DNA of 15,777 nucleotides from Xanthobacteraceae bacterium (GCA_030043175.1 JASHYD010000252.1:1-15777), one strand, 5' to 3'. Positions 1 to 8,024 are shown, counted from the first letter of the stretch. Numbers and translations: made by a program. The notes: generated by a model not told the origin, from the sequence alone.

Positions 1-250
1 GTGCGGCACCGCACAGGAGAAATGCCGGGTGCAGAGCTCGTTTCAGCCTGGTGCCATAAAACCGGAAGCGCGTGGGCAGGAGGCCGCTAAGACGCCGGTT
101 CGTGAAGCGCCGCGCTCAAGCTTCTCACAACCTCAGGCGCCCTCTTCGCAGCCCAAAGGCCTGTATTGATGGGTCGTGCGGGCGCCCGGTTGAGAGCCAC
201 GCACGTCACCTTGATACTTCAACCTGGAAATGGGTGACATTCATTTGCCA

Positions 251-400
251 GGCGTAGCCAAGAAGAAGGGCGTCTACAAGCGCCACAAATCGTCCCATCC
301 GGTCGAGATCGTGCGCACGATGCGTGGAGAGGGGCAAGAAGCCGACTGAGACCGCCGCAGCCTTGAGCTTGTCCTGAATGAGTCTGTGGAGGGCGTTGAA
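251..400 (+). pseudogene. Possible remnant of a serine recombinase (resolvase/invertase) C-terminal HTH
   Basis: Reading from 251 gives GVAKKKGVYKRHKSSHPVEI followed by VRTMRGE. This resembles the linker and first helix of the DNA-binding tail of Tn3-type resolvases and invertases, whose usual pattern is 'KKRGVYKGRKPSI..eeirrLraeG'. Moving one base at about 328-330 (a GGGG run) gives GKKPTETAAALSLS, which fits the next helix ('GpTEIAkaLgIg'). No catalytic domain with its N-terminal serine is visible upstream, and the frame is broken, so this would be a dead fragment. The match is short and by eye only. It could be chance, but the order of both blocks is right. Confidence 0.35.
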
Positions 401-782
401 CGCGTGAGAAGGCGAGGCATAGCAGAGCTATGCTGAGCTCCCGTCATGTGAACGTCAATCGGCTCGCTAACGGAGCCGTCGCTCGGCGGCCGACCCTGCA
501 TCCACTCCAGCCCTCGGCCTAGCCCCGCCCATTGGCGCCGAGCTTTCCGTGTCTGCGCCGCCTCACCGCCTCAGCCTGTTGATTGGCCCGATCGGCTCCT
601 CATCCCGAGCCATACTTCCAAGCTAAAAACAGGCAGGGAACCGGATCAAGGGCGTTGCCATGACGCGTGGGAGCTGATTTCCGCGATCGAGGCTTCCTAC
701 CTCGCCGGAACTTGAAGGATGCCGCTGTCGGCTTCTTGGGCTTGCTGTTGGGCTGCTTGGATATGGGGGTAGAGGAACGCAT
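401..782. other. No recognisable gene; contains one short perfect hairpin
   Basis: I see no supported gene in this stretch. The open frames here have skewed composition (arginine-, serine- and proline-rich) typical of shadow frames in GC-rich DNA. A perfect 7-bp inverted repeat, GCATAGC-aga-GCTATGC, lies at 417-433. It is not followed by a T run, so it is not a convincing intrinsic terminator. Confidence 0.4.
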
Positions 783-1283
783 TCAGACCCCCGCCTCTCT
801 GCGCCGGTGCCCCGCCGAGAAGAAGGGCTCATCCATGCTAACGTAGCGCAGCTCGCCGTCATCGCGGCGGATCTTCTGTACGGTTTCACGGGGATTGCCG
901 TAGGGCTCGCTTGCGGGAGCGCCACCAGCAGGCGCGCATTCCGCCGATCGAACCAGCGGCCCGATCTCCAGCGCAATTTCGAGACGACGCCGGTTCACGT
1001 CCTTGATGACGTGCTTCAAGTCGGCGTCACTCGTATTCTCGATGTTGCTCGCGATCAGCTTCGCCACTTTGGTGTGTGCAGCGACCGTCGTCCACGGAGC
1101 CTCGGGCTTCCATTGACTGGAGGCGTCCAAGCGGGTCCCTTTCGACTGCTCGAGCACCCTGACCTGAAGCGAGAACGCGTTAACCCAGGTCTGAGCGGTA
1201 GGCGGGCCGCTCTCCGAACCTGCCGCCGGAGCGACGAATGTTGCGATGATCATTGCGGTGAGAAACGGTCGACTGCTCGTCAT
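783..1283 (-). CDS. Exported protein, truncated relative of a TIM-barrel hydrolase-like family
   Basis: This is a 166-residue protein with a signal peptide (hydrophobic residues 6-21, likely cut after about residue 22). I chose ATG 1283 because AGAGGGAG lies at proper spacing upstream and the signal peptide begins there; the frame is open further upstream. Residues 74-112 (KLIASNIENTSDADLKHVIK then DVNRRRLEIALEIG) and 144-155 (ELRYVSMDEPFF) resemble a family of secreted bacterial proteins with the pattern '..L..v..dl.rRhI.lalE.G.l', later 'lgG.L.YvamDEPl', that looks like a glycoside-hydrolase-type barrel. The protein stops just after MDEPFF, where the family normally continues for more than 100 residues, so the second half of the fold is missing. 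Its neighbour at 1306-1782 has the same blocks. Function is unknown, and it may be a pseudogene with an intact 5' part. Confidence 0.5.
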   Translation of the reverse strand: MTSSRPFLTAMIIATFVAPAAGSESGPPTAQTWVNAFSLQVRVLEQSKGTRLDASSQWKPEAPWTTVAAHTKVAKLIASNIENTSDADLKHVIKDVNRRRLEIALEIGPLVRSAECAPAGGAPASEPYGNPRETVQKIRRDDGELRYVSMDEPFFSAGHRRREAGV

Positions 1284-1305
1284 GACCAATCTCCCTCTTT
1301 GGATT

Positions 1306-1782
1306 TTATGCACGGAATGCGCACGAGGCGCGGCCGGCTCCGGTCGCAGGGTGGACCGCGCGAGCGCCACTCACTGGCTCACCGTCTCCGAACTTAACAT
1401 CGGGAAACGCAGTTTTAATGACTTCAATTTGTCAATTTCGCACCAGTTCCTCGATCGTGTAGTTGCAGGCGGTGTCATTTTTCATGGCAGCCAAAAGCAC
1501 CGGTTCGTCGAAGTATACGTAATCAATCTTGCCACCCAGCTGGGCCACGGCGACCGATTGCCGTCCGGACGACGTATGTCCAGGTATACCGGCACCGCAC
1601 GGATGAGCCGGGTCGTCCGCCATGATCTCCGCCTCCCAGCCGAGGACGATATGGCGGCGGTGCAAATCATTGATGACCGTGGAAAGCTGGTCGTCGGACG
1701 ACCGATGCAGAAACTGCGTCGACACCCCGAATACCTGGATCATCGAGGCAGTTCTCGGCCAGGCCGCATTCGGCCGGAACAA
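1306..1782 (-). pseudogene. Second hydrolase-like family member, 5'-truncated and interrupted by an in-frame TGA
   Basis: The frame from 1782 contains IQVFGVSTQFLHRSSDDQLS, then TVINDLHRRHIVLGWEAEI, then GGKIDYVYFDEPVLLA and NDTACNYTIEELVRN. A TGA stop follows at 1434-1432. In the same frame after the stop the sequence continues QIEVIKTAFPDVKFGDGEPV, which is what the family has next ('i..vr..FPdv..GDiEPv'), until TAA at 1308-1306. This shows a longer ancestral gene carrying a nonsense codon. The N-terminus is missing: no signal peptide is found, only a TTG at 1782 or an internal ATG at 1743. The blocks DLHRRHI and YVYFDEP align with DVNRRRL and YVSMDEP of the neighbour at 783-1283, so the two are diverged paralogues side by side on the same strand. 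Similarity to the family is from memory; the internal pairing is visible directly. Confidence 0.55.
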
Positions 1783-1925
1783 ACCATGAAGTCGTTAGCC
1801 GCATACGTGCCTGGAGGCTCCCTACCGGTACCTACTCGCACCGCTGCAGGCGGCTTGGACGGCATTGCACATTGGTATGGTATCGAGCACCGCGCCACGT
1901 TGTAAATGGATTGGGGGAGGCGCCG

Positions 1926-2069
1926 ATGAGCGCGTTGCTCGCAGGATTCTCTGCGGAGGAATTCGCGCAATATCCTTACGTCTCCAGGCCGGTGGGACGC
2001 GCCGTAGCGTTTTCTGCGTGCCTGTCGTGCCAAATTTTCAGAGCACGTTTCAGTGGCTTCGCGAACTAA
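1926..2069 (+). CDS. Small ORF, 47 residues, unknown function
   Basis: I do not recognise this protein. ATG 1926 follows GGGGGAGG with a 5-base spacer, which is one of the strongest Shine-Dalgarno matches in the window. The product begins MSALLAGFSAEEFAQYPYVS and has two cysteines in ACLSCQ, followed by a basic tail. No clear membrane segment is present. Its 3' end (stop 2067-2069) overlaps the last bases of the minus-strand cupin fragment. It may be a genuine short gene, or the 5' end of a longer gene whose remainder has decayed. Confidence 0.25.
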   Translation: MSALLAGFSAEEFAQYPYVSRPVGRAVAFSACLSCQIFRARFSGFAN

Positions 2070-2290
2070 GGCGTCGTGGCTACAGTCGCCTCCGCGGGAT
2101 TCAATTCCGCATCGACGACGGGCCTCCATTTTTGTCGGGAATGGCCATAGAAAATGACAGTGGCGGAATCCGTTGCATTGTTCCCCCGGTGCAACGATCC
2201 GCGCGGGCTCCAGATCATAGTTCCGCGCGCAATCTCCGTCCCGGAGGTCACAGCGGTGCGTTCGGTTTGACACGTGGTGGGGTGGCGTTT
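2066..2290 (-). pseudogene. Cupin-domain C-terminal fragment
   Basis: The open stretch from just after a TAG (2293-2291) to the stop at 2066 reads TAVTSGTEIARGTMIWSPRG then SLHRGNNATDSATVIFYG. The block GTMIWSPRGSLHRGNN fits cupin motif 2, G(X)5PXG(X)2H(X)3N, at every defined position, and hydrophobic strand residues follow as in small cupin_2 proteins. Motif 1, G(X)5HXH(X)3-4E(X)6G, which supplies most metal ligands, is absent from the sequence upstream on this strand in any frame I read, so the fragment is not a working cupin. The only start codon is a GTG at 2251 without a Shine-Dalgarno. It is most likely the tail of a deleted gene. Confidence 0.5.
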
Positions 2291-2293
2291 CTA

Positions 2294-2925
2294 CCCCCGC
2301 TGCAAAAGGCAGATCGCCGGTTGTGGTCGGCGAAGGGAAGTATCAACGCGTCAAGACTTCGTCGGATAGAGAGTGTTCTGCGATGGGACGGGCGGGAATG
2401 GGTGATTGCCGAGCACGTGGGTCGATGATGCAAATATAATGAGATCAGGCAAGGAGGCGTGCGCTTTCATGGAAGCGCTCGCTTCTGCGCATGGAATTAT
2501 TGAAACGACGAAAGCCGATTGCGAATTCATCTATACATACGATGGATCGACCAGGGGGACTGCGTAGGCAGTAGAATACAGCAGAGAGAATCATGCCTCC
2601 CGCGCCGTTTTAAGCGTGATGCTCCCCCCCAATGAGCATGTCGCTTCATGACCCGACTCTGGCGAACATGATCGCCGCCGGAGATGTCAGCTCATTAGGG
2701 TGAAGCTGGCGTGCGGTTCGACCGAAGCGAAGGGCCGCTTGTGACCTCAGCTGACCTCCTTGTATCAGCGGCGCGGCTCGCCTTCACAGCCCTTCTTCTT
2801 GCTGGTAGACATCGCGGTGGTCGGCTCCGGTGAGTGAGGAGACTTGATCGGAGAAAGGTGCCGAGACGAACGGCTCTCTGCTTCCGAATGCTGACAATTG
2901 CGGATTAGCAAGTGGAGTTGAGGTA
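2294..2925. other. Gene-poor stretch; one 42-codon ORF of doubtful reality
   Basis: I see no recognisable protein here. The only ORF with an orderly composition runs 2439-2567 on the plus strand (42 residues, starts MRSGKEACAFMEALASAHGI, ends with GSTRGTA). An AGGAGG lies at 2452-2457, inside this ORF and 12 bases before its second ATG (2470), so neither start is well placed. The remainder (2568-2925) contains only short, low-quality frames and the leader of the alginate-lyase-like gene, where GGAG and GAGG precede TTG 2926. Confidence 0.3.
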
Positions 2926-4700
2926 TTGATCCGGGCCTCCTCACGATTGCTCGCCAAGGTTCTGCTCGAGCGGTCTTGGCTGGTCGCGACGATACTAATC
3001 GCGTTCTGCGCTGGGGTGACAGCAACCGAGAGGTCGGCTCAGAACGTGGTCTCCCATGTCGACGGCGTTTTTTACGAGGGCGCGCAGCCCTTTGTCCTCG
3101 GCTGGGCATGCCAGCCGGGAAGCCGGGACTCGCTCGACATTAAGATCTCCGCCGACGCTCTCAATGGACGATTCCTCCTCGCGGGACGAGCAGACTTCGA
3201 AAGCGACGCCGGTGTCGTCAATGTTTGCCGGGACTGGGAGGGCAAGCACCGATTCAAGCTGCCACTGCCCAGCTCAATGTTTGTCAAAGGGCGCGACAGA
3301 AAGGTCTACGCCGAAGCCATGCCACCAAAGGGGGGCTCCTCCGGCTCTCCCCGGTACGTACAGGCACGCGTTGACGCACCCGTTGGTGTTCACGACGCCC
3401 ACGGAGCTGGGGGAACTTGCCAAGCGCGGCAAGCACACCGGACAGCTATTCAGCGACACGGTTCAGTCAGCTCGCCGAACTGATCGCGCGCGACCTGCAT
3501 GCGCGCAACGACTGGAGCGCCGTCTATACCGGCTGCGACGCCGGGCTTCTTCAATATGCGTTTTCCTATGAACGGCAAGATGGTCAGGTGGCGCAAGCGC
3601 TTCGCGCTGCCTTGAAGCTCGGCCCCACCGCCGCAGCACCGGCCGGTGCTGCAGTAGTCGCCTCGCGGCTGGCGTTCTATGCGGCGCTTGCGAAAGCCGG
3701 CGTCACGCTGCCTGCGGGAGCACCAGACCCTGATCAGGCCGCTGCACTCGCCAAGAAGATCCTTCTTGCCTGGGGAACGCGATCAGCAACGCCGCTTCCT
3801 AACTAAGCAGAACCAGCTTTGCGATGCGAATGGAAATCATACTGACGTTGCAGGCGCAGGCTTGGCCATTTCGCGGGGCATCGTCTATTCCGTTCATGCC
3901 CAAGATCTGCTGATGTACCGCGGCGCGCTTGACGAGAACGAGGCAAGAGAGCTGTACGCTTTTCATTCCGCCATCTTTGTGTTGCTCCTGGATAGTCTCA
4001 TGCTTGGGCTTGCGATCACTACGGCAATCATTGCGCTAACATCCTTGCTGGACTGATGGCGACGGCGCGATTGGAAGACAATCAGGGGCAAGTCGAGGCG
4101 GTGTTGTCGGGCCGAGACCCATCGATGCGCGTCGCTTTGCCGTGGATCGCCTTTTTCGATCGGGCGATCTATGGCGAGGCTGACCTGCCGAACTCATGCC
4201 GCTTCAATTCCGGTTCTGGTAGCTATACGAGCCATCCCTTTTTCAGCACCGCCGTCGTGGCACCAGGCGAGATCGACGATCGCTTCCGCAACAAGGGCAC
4301 CGGACAAGGGATCGGCTATCCGATGTTCACGCTGGAGCGGCTCGTCAATGTTGCCGAGATCCTCCGCATTGCCGGCTATAGTCCGTACGGCTATCGCGGT
4401 GCCTACAAACAATCGATCGAGATGGCAATCGCCTACTACGCCTGCTTCGCAAAGGGCGCCGGTTTTGCGAAGATCATCACTCCCGACCACTCGCGCTTGT
4501 GCCCCAATGCCCCGCAGTACTACGGCAAGCTAGTGAACGACGTCGATCGCATGGTGCAGGTCGGCGCCTATCGCTTCCCTAACAATGCCGCGATTACCGC
4601 GGTCGAAGCCACGGCAAAGAAATCAACGTCGCAAACGGCGACCACGTTTTCGACCGATGCCGCAGGCGAGGTTGTGTCAATTTTGACCGCGGGCCTTTAA
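2926..4700 (+). pseudogene. Alginate-lyase-like secreted protein, broken by four frame changes
   Basis: The start is TTG 2926, with GGAG 8 bases upstream, followed by a signal-like segment (WLVATILIAFCAGVTATE). An N-terminal module with VSHVDGVFYEG and VLGWACQPGS precedes a region resembling the alginate lyase (PF05426-type) superfamily. The coding line must be followed through frames: frame 1 to about 3350; frame 2 (THPLVFTTPTELGELAKRGK) to about 3445; frame 3 (YSATRFSQLAELIARDLHAR to LAKKILLAWGT) to about 3780; frame 1 (RFLTKQNQLCDANGNH, SRGIVYSVHAQDLLMY) to about 3990; then frame 3 (HAWACDHYGNHCANILAG, FTLERLVNVAEILRIAGYSP, QYYGKLVNDVDRMVQVGAYR) to the stop at 4700. Pieces are collinear and non-overlapping, so the ancestor was one protein of roughly 590 residues. 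Family alginate lyases cleave acidic polysaccharide by beta-elimination in the periplasm or outside the cell; substrate here is unknown. As written, the gene cannot make the full protein unless the indels are assembly errors. Confidence 0.75.
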
Positions 4701-4934
4701 CGTCAGGAAGCTGCCAACCACAAGCTCACGGCCCCTCCGACCCAGCCGACGTTTTGGACCGCGATAGCGAACGCCTGCGCCGACTCGCGTGATCTGTCGA
4801 TAATGACACAACCTGCGCACTCCGTAATGAACGCAGACGCCACCCCTTCTCCCGCGGGCTGAATTGCACGCCAGCAAGGGAAAGCGGCACAGACGGAACG
4901 CGCAGACCGAGAAGCTTATCAGACTTCAGAAGCG

Positions 4935-6122
4935 CTACTGCAACGGATCCTTCTGAACTAACAGGTTGCCGCCGACGCTGTCCTGGGTTTTTGGATCGGG
5001 TCCGCGCCCTTCCGCGAAGGCGCGCTCCTCGACGCGCCGTCCGTGCAGCAAGCCCGGCAGGCCGTAGTTTCCCTCGATGCAGCGCGGCTCGTAATAAATC
5101 CTGTTCTCCGCGTCGCTCTGTTTGGCGAACTCCTGCTTGACGGTCCAGGCCCTGGTCCACACCGTCGGATCTTCGATCATGGCCTCGTAGGCAAGCGTCT
5201 TCGGCCCGGTGCGCATGAAGCGCTCGACAAGGTGCAGGTTCTCGCGCGATCCGAACACGTCGGTCTTGGGACTGAAGTTGGTCACGTCGATCACCAACGT
5301 GTCGCCCTCCCAATGGCCGCGCGAATCGCCGAACCACTGGCGGATGTTGGCCGGCAGGTGTGGGCTTCCGTTCATGACGATGTTGCGTTGCCAGCCCTGG
5401 CCCTGACCCACGTCGTAAAAGATCGAGATGCCGCCCGGCGTCTGCACGATGCGGCGAAAGCTGCCGCCGAATTGGCTGCTGAACTCCGGGAGCCCTCTGC
5501 TCAGGCAGCGGTCGGCCAATCCGTCATCCTCCGGCCCATCGCTGCGGTTGAGGCGCGCGACGTTGCCGGCGTGGTAGCGCGGCGGCGGTTCGGCGAACCG
5601 CGGTGAGGGCGTCGGATCGTACCTGCCGCCGGCGCACACCGGTTCCTTGTTCTTGCAGGCGTCGGTCGCTTGCAGCAGGGCGAGGAAGAATTCCCGGTCG
5701 GCCGCGGCGGCGCGCTGGGCGCCTGGCGTCTGCGCCGGCAGGCGGCCATTGGGCGGATCAACAATTATCGACGTGTGAGGGCCGGTGCGCTTGATGGTCA
5801 AAAACGTCGTGTTGTACATGACGCCGTCATCAAACGCGCTCGATCGTTGCTGACGCGCGTTGTCGCCATAGTAGATTGCGCGCTGTCTGTCCAATTCTTG
5901 CCGCTGCGCTTCGGTGGAGAATTCTTGGTCTGCGTACCGGGCAGGACGTTGTAAGGGCGTATCGAATTCTTCCGTCCAGATTCCCTGAAGGTCTGGCTCA
6001 CCCCAAGGCGTTCTCAGCGCCACTTGAGCTAAGGTCTGGGTGGCAAGTCCCGAAATGGCAGTGCTGACAACGACTGTCGCAATGGCGATGGTCACTATCG
6101 AGGTTGAAAAGTGATCGCTCAT
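4935..6122 (-). CDS. Exported conserved protein of unknown function
   Basis: This intact gene encodes 395 residues. Two ATGs are adjacent (6125, 6122); AGGAGG lies 2 bases from the first and 5 from the second, so I take 6122. Residues 7-33 form a signal peptide ending near TQTLAQ. Mature-protein landmarks are EPDLQGIWTEEFDTPLQRP (43-61), DRCLSRGLPEF (205-215), and SPHLPANIRQWFGDSRGHWE then GDTLVIDVTNF (253-283), followed by RCIEGNYGLPGLLHGRR (347-363). I know this pattern ('..pdlqGiWt', 'GDSRGHWEGdTLVvDttNf', 'C.EgNYgl') from many hypothetical secreted proteins of Bradyrhizobium and Acidobacteria; no enzyme activity has been assigned to it to my knowledge. It stands alone: the broken alginate-lyase-like gene is convergent and no gene follows closely upstream. 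Four cysteines remain in the mature part (residues 156, 163, 206, 348), which could form disulfides in the periplasm. Confidence 0.85.
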   Translation of the reverse strand: MSDHFSTSIVTIAIATVVVSTAISGLATQTLAQVALRTPWGEPDLQGIWTEEFDTPLQRPARYADQEFSTEAQRQELDRQRAIYYGDNARQQRSSAFDDGVMYNTTFLTIKRTGPHTSIIVDPPNGRLPAQTPGAQRAAAADREFFLALLQATDACKNKEPVCAGGRYDPTPSPRFAEPPPRYHAGNVARLNRSDGPEDDGLADRCLSRGLPEFSSQFGGSFRRIVQTPGGISIFYDVGQGQGWQRNIVMNGSPHLPANIRQWFGDSRGHWEGDTLVIDVTNFSPKTDVFGSRENLHLVERFMRTGPKTLAYEAMIEDPTVWTRAWTVKQEFAKQSDAENRIYYEPRCIEGNYGLPGLLHGRRVEERAFAEGRGPDPKTQDSVGGNLLVQKDPLQ

Positions 6123-6125
6123 CAT

Positions 6126-7122
6126 GACCTCCTGAGTGTCTCGCGCTCGTTACTGGCATGCAACTTTCGTTCCGAATCGAAATTTTCGGACGGTCTCCGA
6201 CCGTTGGCCCTGACGCGGCCTTTAAGAGCTTTTCACAGCAACTCCGCCACAAACCTGGGCCGGCGTCTGGAAACCTCCAAGGGACGACACCGCGGGAAGG
6301 AGACGTATTAAGCGGTGCCCGCGCGCTTGCTAATGGGATTTGCCCGTGGGCAAGCCACAACTGAGGTCAGTGGCGAGGGTCGGTTGAGCGGTGAGGGTGA
6401 CGGTGCGAGTGGCCTGGTATGACGGTACAACTTAAACGGTACGGTATGGATATTGCTAAATGGGGATTTGAGGTTTCGGCCACGTGCGATTTCAAAGAGT
6501 TAGGTGTGGCAAAAAATATCACATGCCACAACTTCCGAGTTGTGAGGTTCGCCACGAAGGCCGAAGCGATGTCATTTAAGACGCCAGTCTCGAGCTGGTG
6601 TCTTACTCGCGATGATCTTCGCATGCCCACCGCACCGTATCACATTCAAGGTCGTGGTAGCCTTGCACGGGTTCGGCACAGTCTGCGGATCGTGAGGCCT
6701 TTGATCATGCGTCGACGCAACGGGCCGGTCGTTTGGTCGGTGATGGGGATGATCTCCTGTCTTGAGTGAGGTTGTCGAAACCCATCGATTTTCAGGCAAC
6801 ACTTCCCACTCGCTACTTTAGGGTCGCGTCCGAGTAGGCATTGCAGTACCCTGCCGCCAAAGCGGTGGTCCCGTGGCCCACGAGGGACATTGACGTCAGC
6901 TACTCTCTGACACGAATAGGTCTGGTTGTGGTCCGAGGTCGGAAATAGTCGTGCCCTGGTCGCTTGGGTCAGTTCGTTAGGGGCCAGCCGCAGTCATGGC
7001 GCTCGAAATGGCGCGAATGACCGAGGGGGAATATCGTACTATCGATAAGGCGGTTTGCTTGACTTTCGGCCCGCACCCGATGAAGACTTCACACGGGCCG
7101 TCGCGAAGCATCGGGCGGCCTT
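6126..7122. other. Nearly 1 kb without a supported gene; short inverted repeats
   Basis: The first part holds the leader of the minus-strand gene starting at 6122 (AGGAGG at 6127-6132). A perfect 6-bp inverted repeat TTGCCC-gt-GGGCAA lies at 6340-6353, nested in GCTTGC/GCAAGC (6325-6330/6350-6355). A further hairpin-like pair GTGGCA...TGCCAC lies near 6506-6529, in a locally AT-richer patch. None has a T run. ORFs in 6367-6802 overlap one another on both strands and have no family features. A short frame from ATG 6996 runs into the riboswitch and is not credible. The bases before 7123 must contain the ribH promoter; CTTGAC at 7058-7063 is a possible -35 box, but no good -10 stands at the right distance. 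Confidence 0.4.
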
Positions 7123-7269
7123 CGTTCTCAGGGCGGGGTGAAAGTCCCCACCGGCGGTGATTGCGCGAAATCGCAAGAGCCCGCGAGCGCCTGCCGCCTT
7201 AAATCGGCAGGGTCAGCAGACTCGGCGCAACTCCGAGGCCGACGGTAACAGTCCGGATGGAAGAGAACG
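7123..7269 (+). promoter_or_regulatory. FMN riboswitch (RFN element)
   Basis: The sequence carries the conserved RFN core: TCTCAGGGCGGGGTGAAAGT, then CCCCACCGGCGGT (5' half), and later GACGGTAACAGTCCGGATGG with AAGAGAACG (3' half). The closing helix P1 is a perfect 7-bp pair, CGTTCTC (7123-7129) with GAGAACG (7263-7269). The GGGG/CCCC pair of the next arm is visible at 7135-7149, and a variable arm (GATTGCGCGAAATCGC) sits in the expected place. RFN elements bind flavin mononucleotide and turn down riboflavin synthesis or transport genes. Here it lies 86 bases before ribH with no other ORF between, so it is the ribH leader. Confidence 0.95.
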
Positions 7270-7334
7270 GGACACGCTTTGCGATGATCCGCTTCGGCGG
7301 CCCATTGCAGCGTGCCCGTACGTCCTGATTCTGG

Positions 7335-7350
7335 TCTCAACTTTTGAGGA
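7335..7350 (+). promoter_or_regulatory. Shine-Dalgarno-sequestering hairpin of ribH
   Basis: TCTCAA (7335-7340) pairs with TTGAGG (7344-7349) across a CTT loop (5 Watson-Crick pairs plus one T-G). The 3' strand contains the ribosome binding site GAGGA (7346-7350), 5 bases before ATG 7356. No terminator with a T run is visible between the riboswitch and the gene, so control is probably at translation initiation. GAGA in the 3' strand of P1 (7263-7266) could instead pair with TCTC (7335-7338), only 4 bp, which would free the site when FMN is absent; that part is inference. Confidence 0.6.
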
Positions 7351-7355
7351 CAACC

Positions 7356-7862
7356 ATGAATCAGACCTCGCTTCACTCTCCCACTTCTTCGCACGACGTC
7401 GCTCCACGTGGTGGACGGATCGCCTTCATTCAATCGTGTTGGCACAAGGAGATCGTCGATCAATGCCGGGCCGCGTTTGTCGTGGAGCTTCGGCGGCTTG
7501 GTCGACCCGAGCATTTGATCGACTTTTTCGAAGTCCCGGGCGCGTTCGAGATCCCGCTACAAGCCAAACTACTCGCGCGAACGGGTCGCTACGTTGCAAT
7601 CGTTGCCGCGGGTTTTGTCGTAGATGGCGGTATCTATCGCCATGAATTTGTGTCCGACGCGGTAATCAGCGCACTGATGCGCGTACAATTGGAAACGGAG
7701 GTGCCAATCATCTCCGCCGTGTTGACGCCCCAGCGTTTTCACGGGCATGAGGAGCACAAACGGTTTTTTCACGAACATTTCGTTATGAAAGGTACCGAGG
7801 CGGCGAAGGCCTGCTCAATGACCATCGTAAATATCGATGCGGCCCGGTCGCTGATGGCCTGA
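7356..7862 (+). CDS. ribH: 6,7-dimethyl-8-ribityllumazine synthase, type II (RibH2-like)
   Basis: The product of 168 residues catalyses the penultimate step of riboflavin synthesis: 5-amino-6-ribitylamino-uracil plus 3,4-dihydroxy-2-butanone 4-phosphate gives 6,7-dimethyl-8-ribityllumazine, in the cytoplasm. Visible signatures are RIAFIQSCWH (21-30), FEVPGAFEIPL (58-68), GFVVDGGIYRHEFVSDAVI (86-104), VQLETEVPIISAVLTPQRFH (110-129) and KGTEAA (145-150). The GGIYRHEF block and the LTPQ.FH block are those of RibH2 of Brucella and Mesorhizobium, a decameric type, rather than the icosahedral type I, which usually has GGT.H.. in this place. ATG 7356 is chosen for GAGGA 5 bases upstream; a TTG at 7344 is inside the regulatory hairpin. 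The N-terminus is about 10 residues longer than I expect for RibH2. The gene is alone behind the FMN riboswitch, as is known for ribH2 in Brucella; other rib genes are not in the window. Confidence 0.95.
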   Translation: MNQTSLHSPTSSHDVAPRGGRIAFIQSCWHKEIVDQCRAAFVVELRRLGRPEHLIDFFEVPGAFEIPLQAKLLARTGRYVAIVAAGFVVDGGIYRHEFVSDAVISALMRVQLETEVPIISAVLTPQRFHGHEEHKRFFHEHFVMKGTEAAKACSMTIVNIDAARSLMA

Positions 7863-8024
7863 CCGTCAGGCAATCAGAATCCCACCGATTCCGGCGGGCT
7901 AAGTCTCGCCTGCGTCGGGCAGGTTGCCGACTTGCACGGAGCCGGCGAACAGTTACTGGTCATGTCGACCAGCGGCATTGGGGATCTGAGGTGCAGCCGT
8001 AAGGTCACGCCCTATTGGAGCGCG

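Noticed and set aside
417..433. Perfect 7-bp hairpin as a possible intrinsic terminator
   Set aside because: No T run follows on either strand and no gene ends next to it.
807..1397. Long plus-strand ORF of 196 codons
   Set aside because: It is antisense to the 783-1283 gene, has no family features and no good ribosome binding site; the minus strand shows a signal peptide and family blocks.
1432..1434. In-frame TGA in the second hydrolase-like gene as a selenocysteine codon
   Set aside because: The family does not use selenocysteine to my knowledge, no SECIS-like stem was evident after the codon, and the gene also lacks its start, so a nonsense mutation is simpler.
1740..2273. Minus-strand ORF of 177 codons, and the plus-strand ORF 1865-2428
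   Set aside because: Both have shadow-like composition. The recognisable cupin motif lies in a different minus-strand frame, so neither of these is the coding frame there.
5043..5606. Plus-strand ORF of 187 codons
   Set aside because: Antisense shadow of the exported protein 4935-6122.
6419..6769. Plus-strand ORF of 116 codons in the gene-poor region
   Set aside because: It overlaps two minus-strand ORFs of equal quality, has no ribosome binding site and no recognisable motif.
6996..7154. Short plus-strand ORF MALEMARMTEGEYRTIDKA...
   Set aside because: It runs into the conserved FMN riboswitch and ends inside it, which makes it very unlikely to be a gene.
7881..7898. Hairpin between ribH and the FMN reductase gene as a bidirectional terminator
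   Set aside because: The stem has a mismatch, and neither side has a T run.
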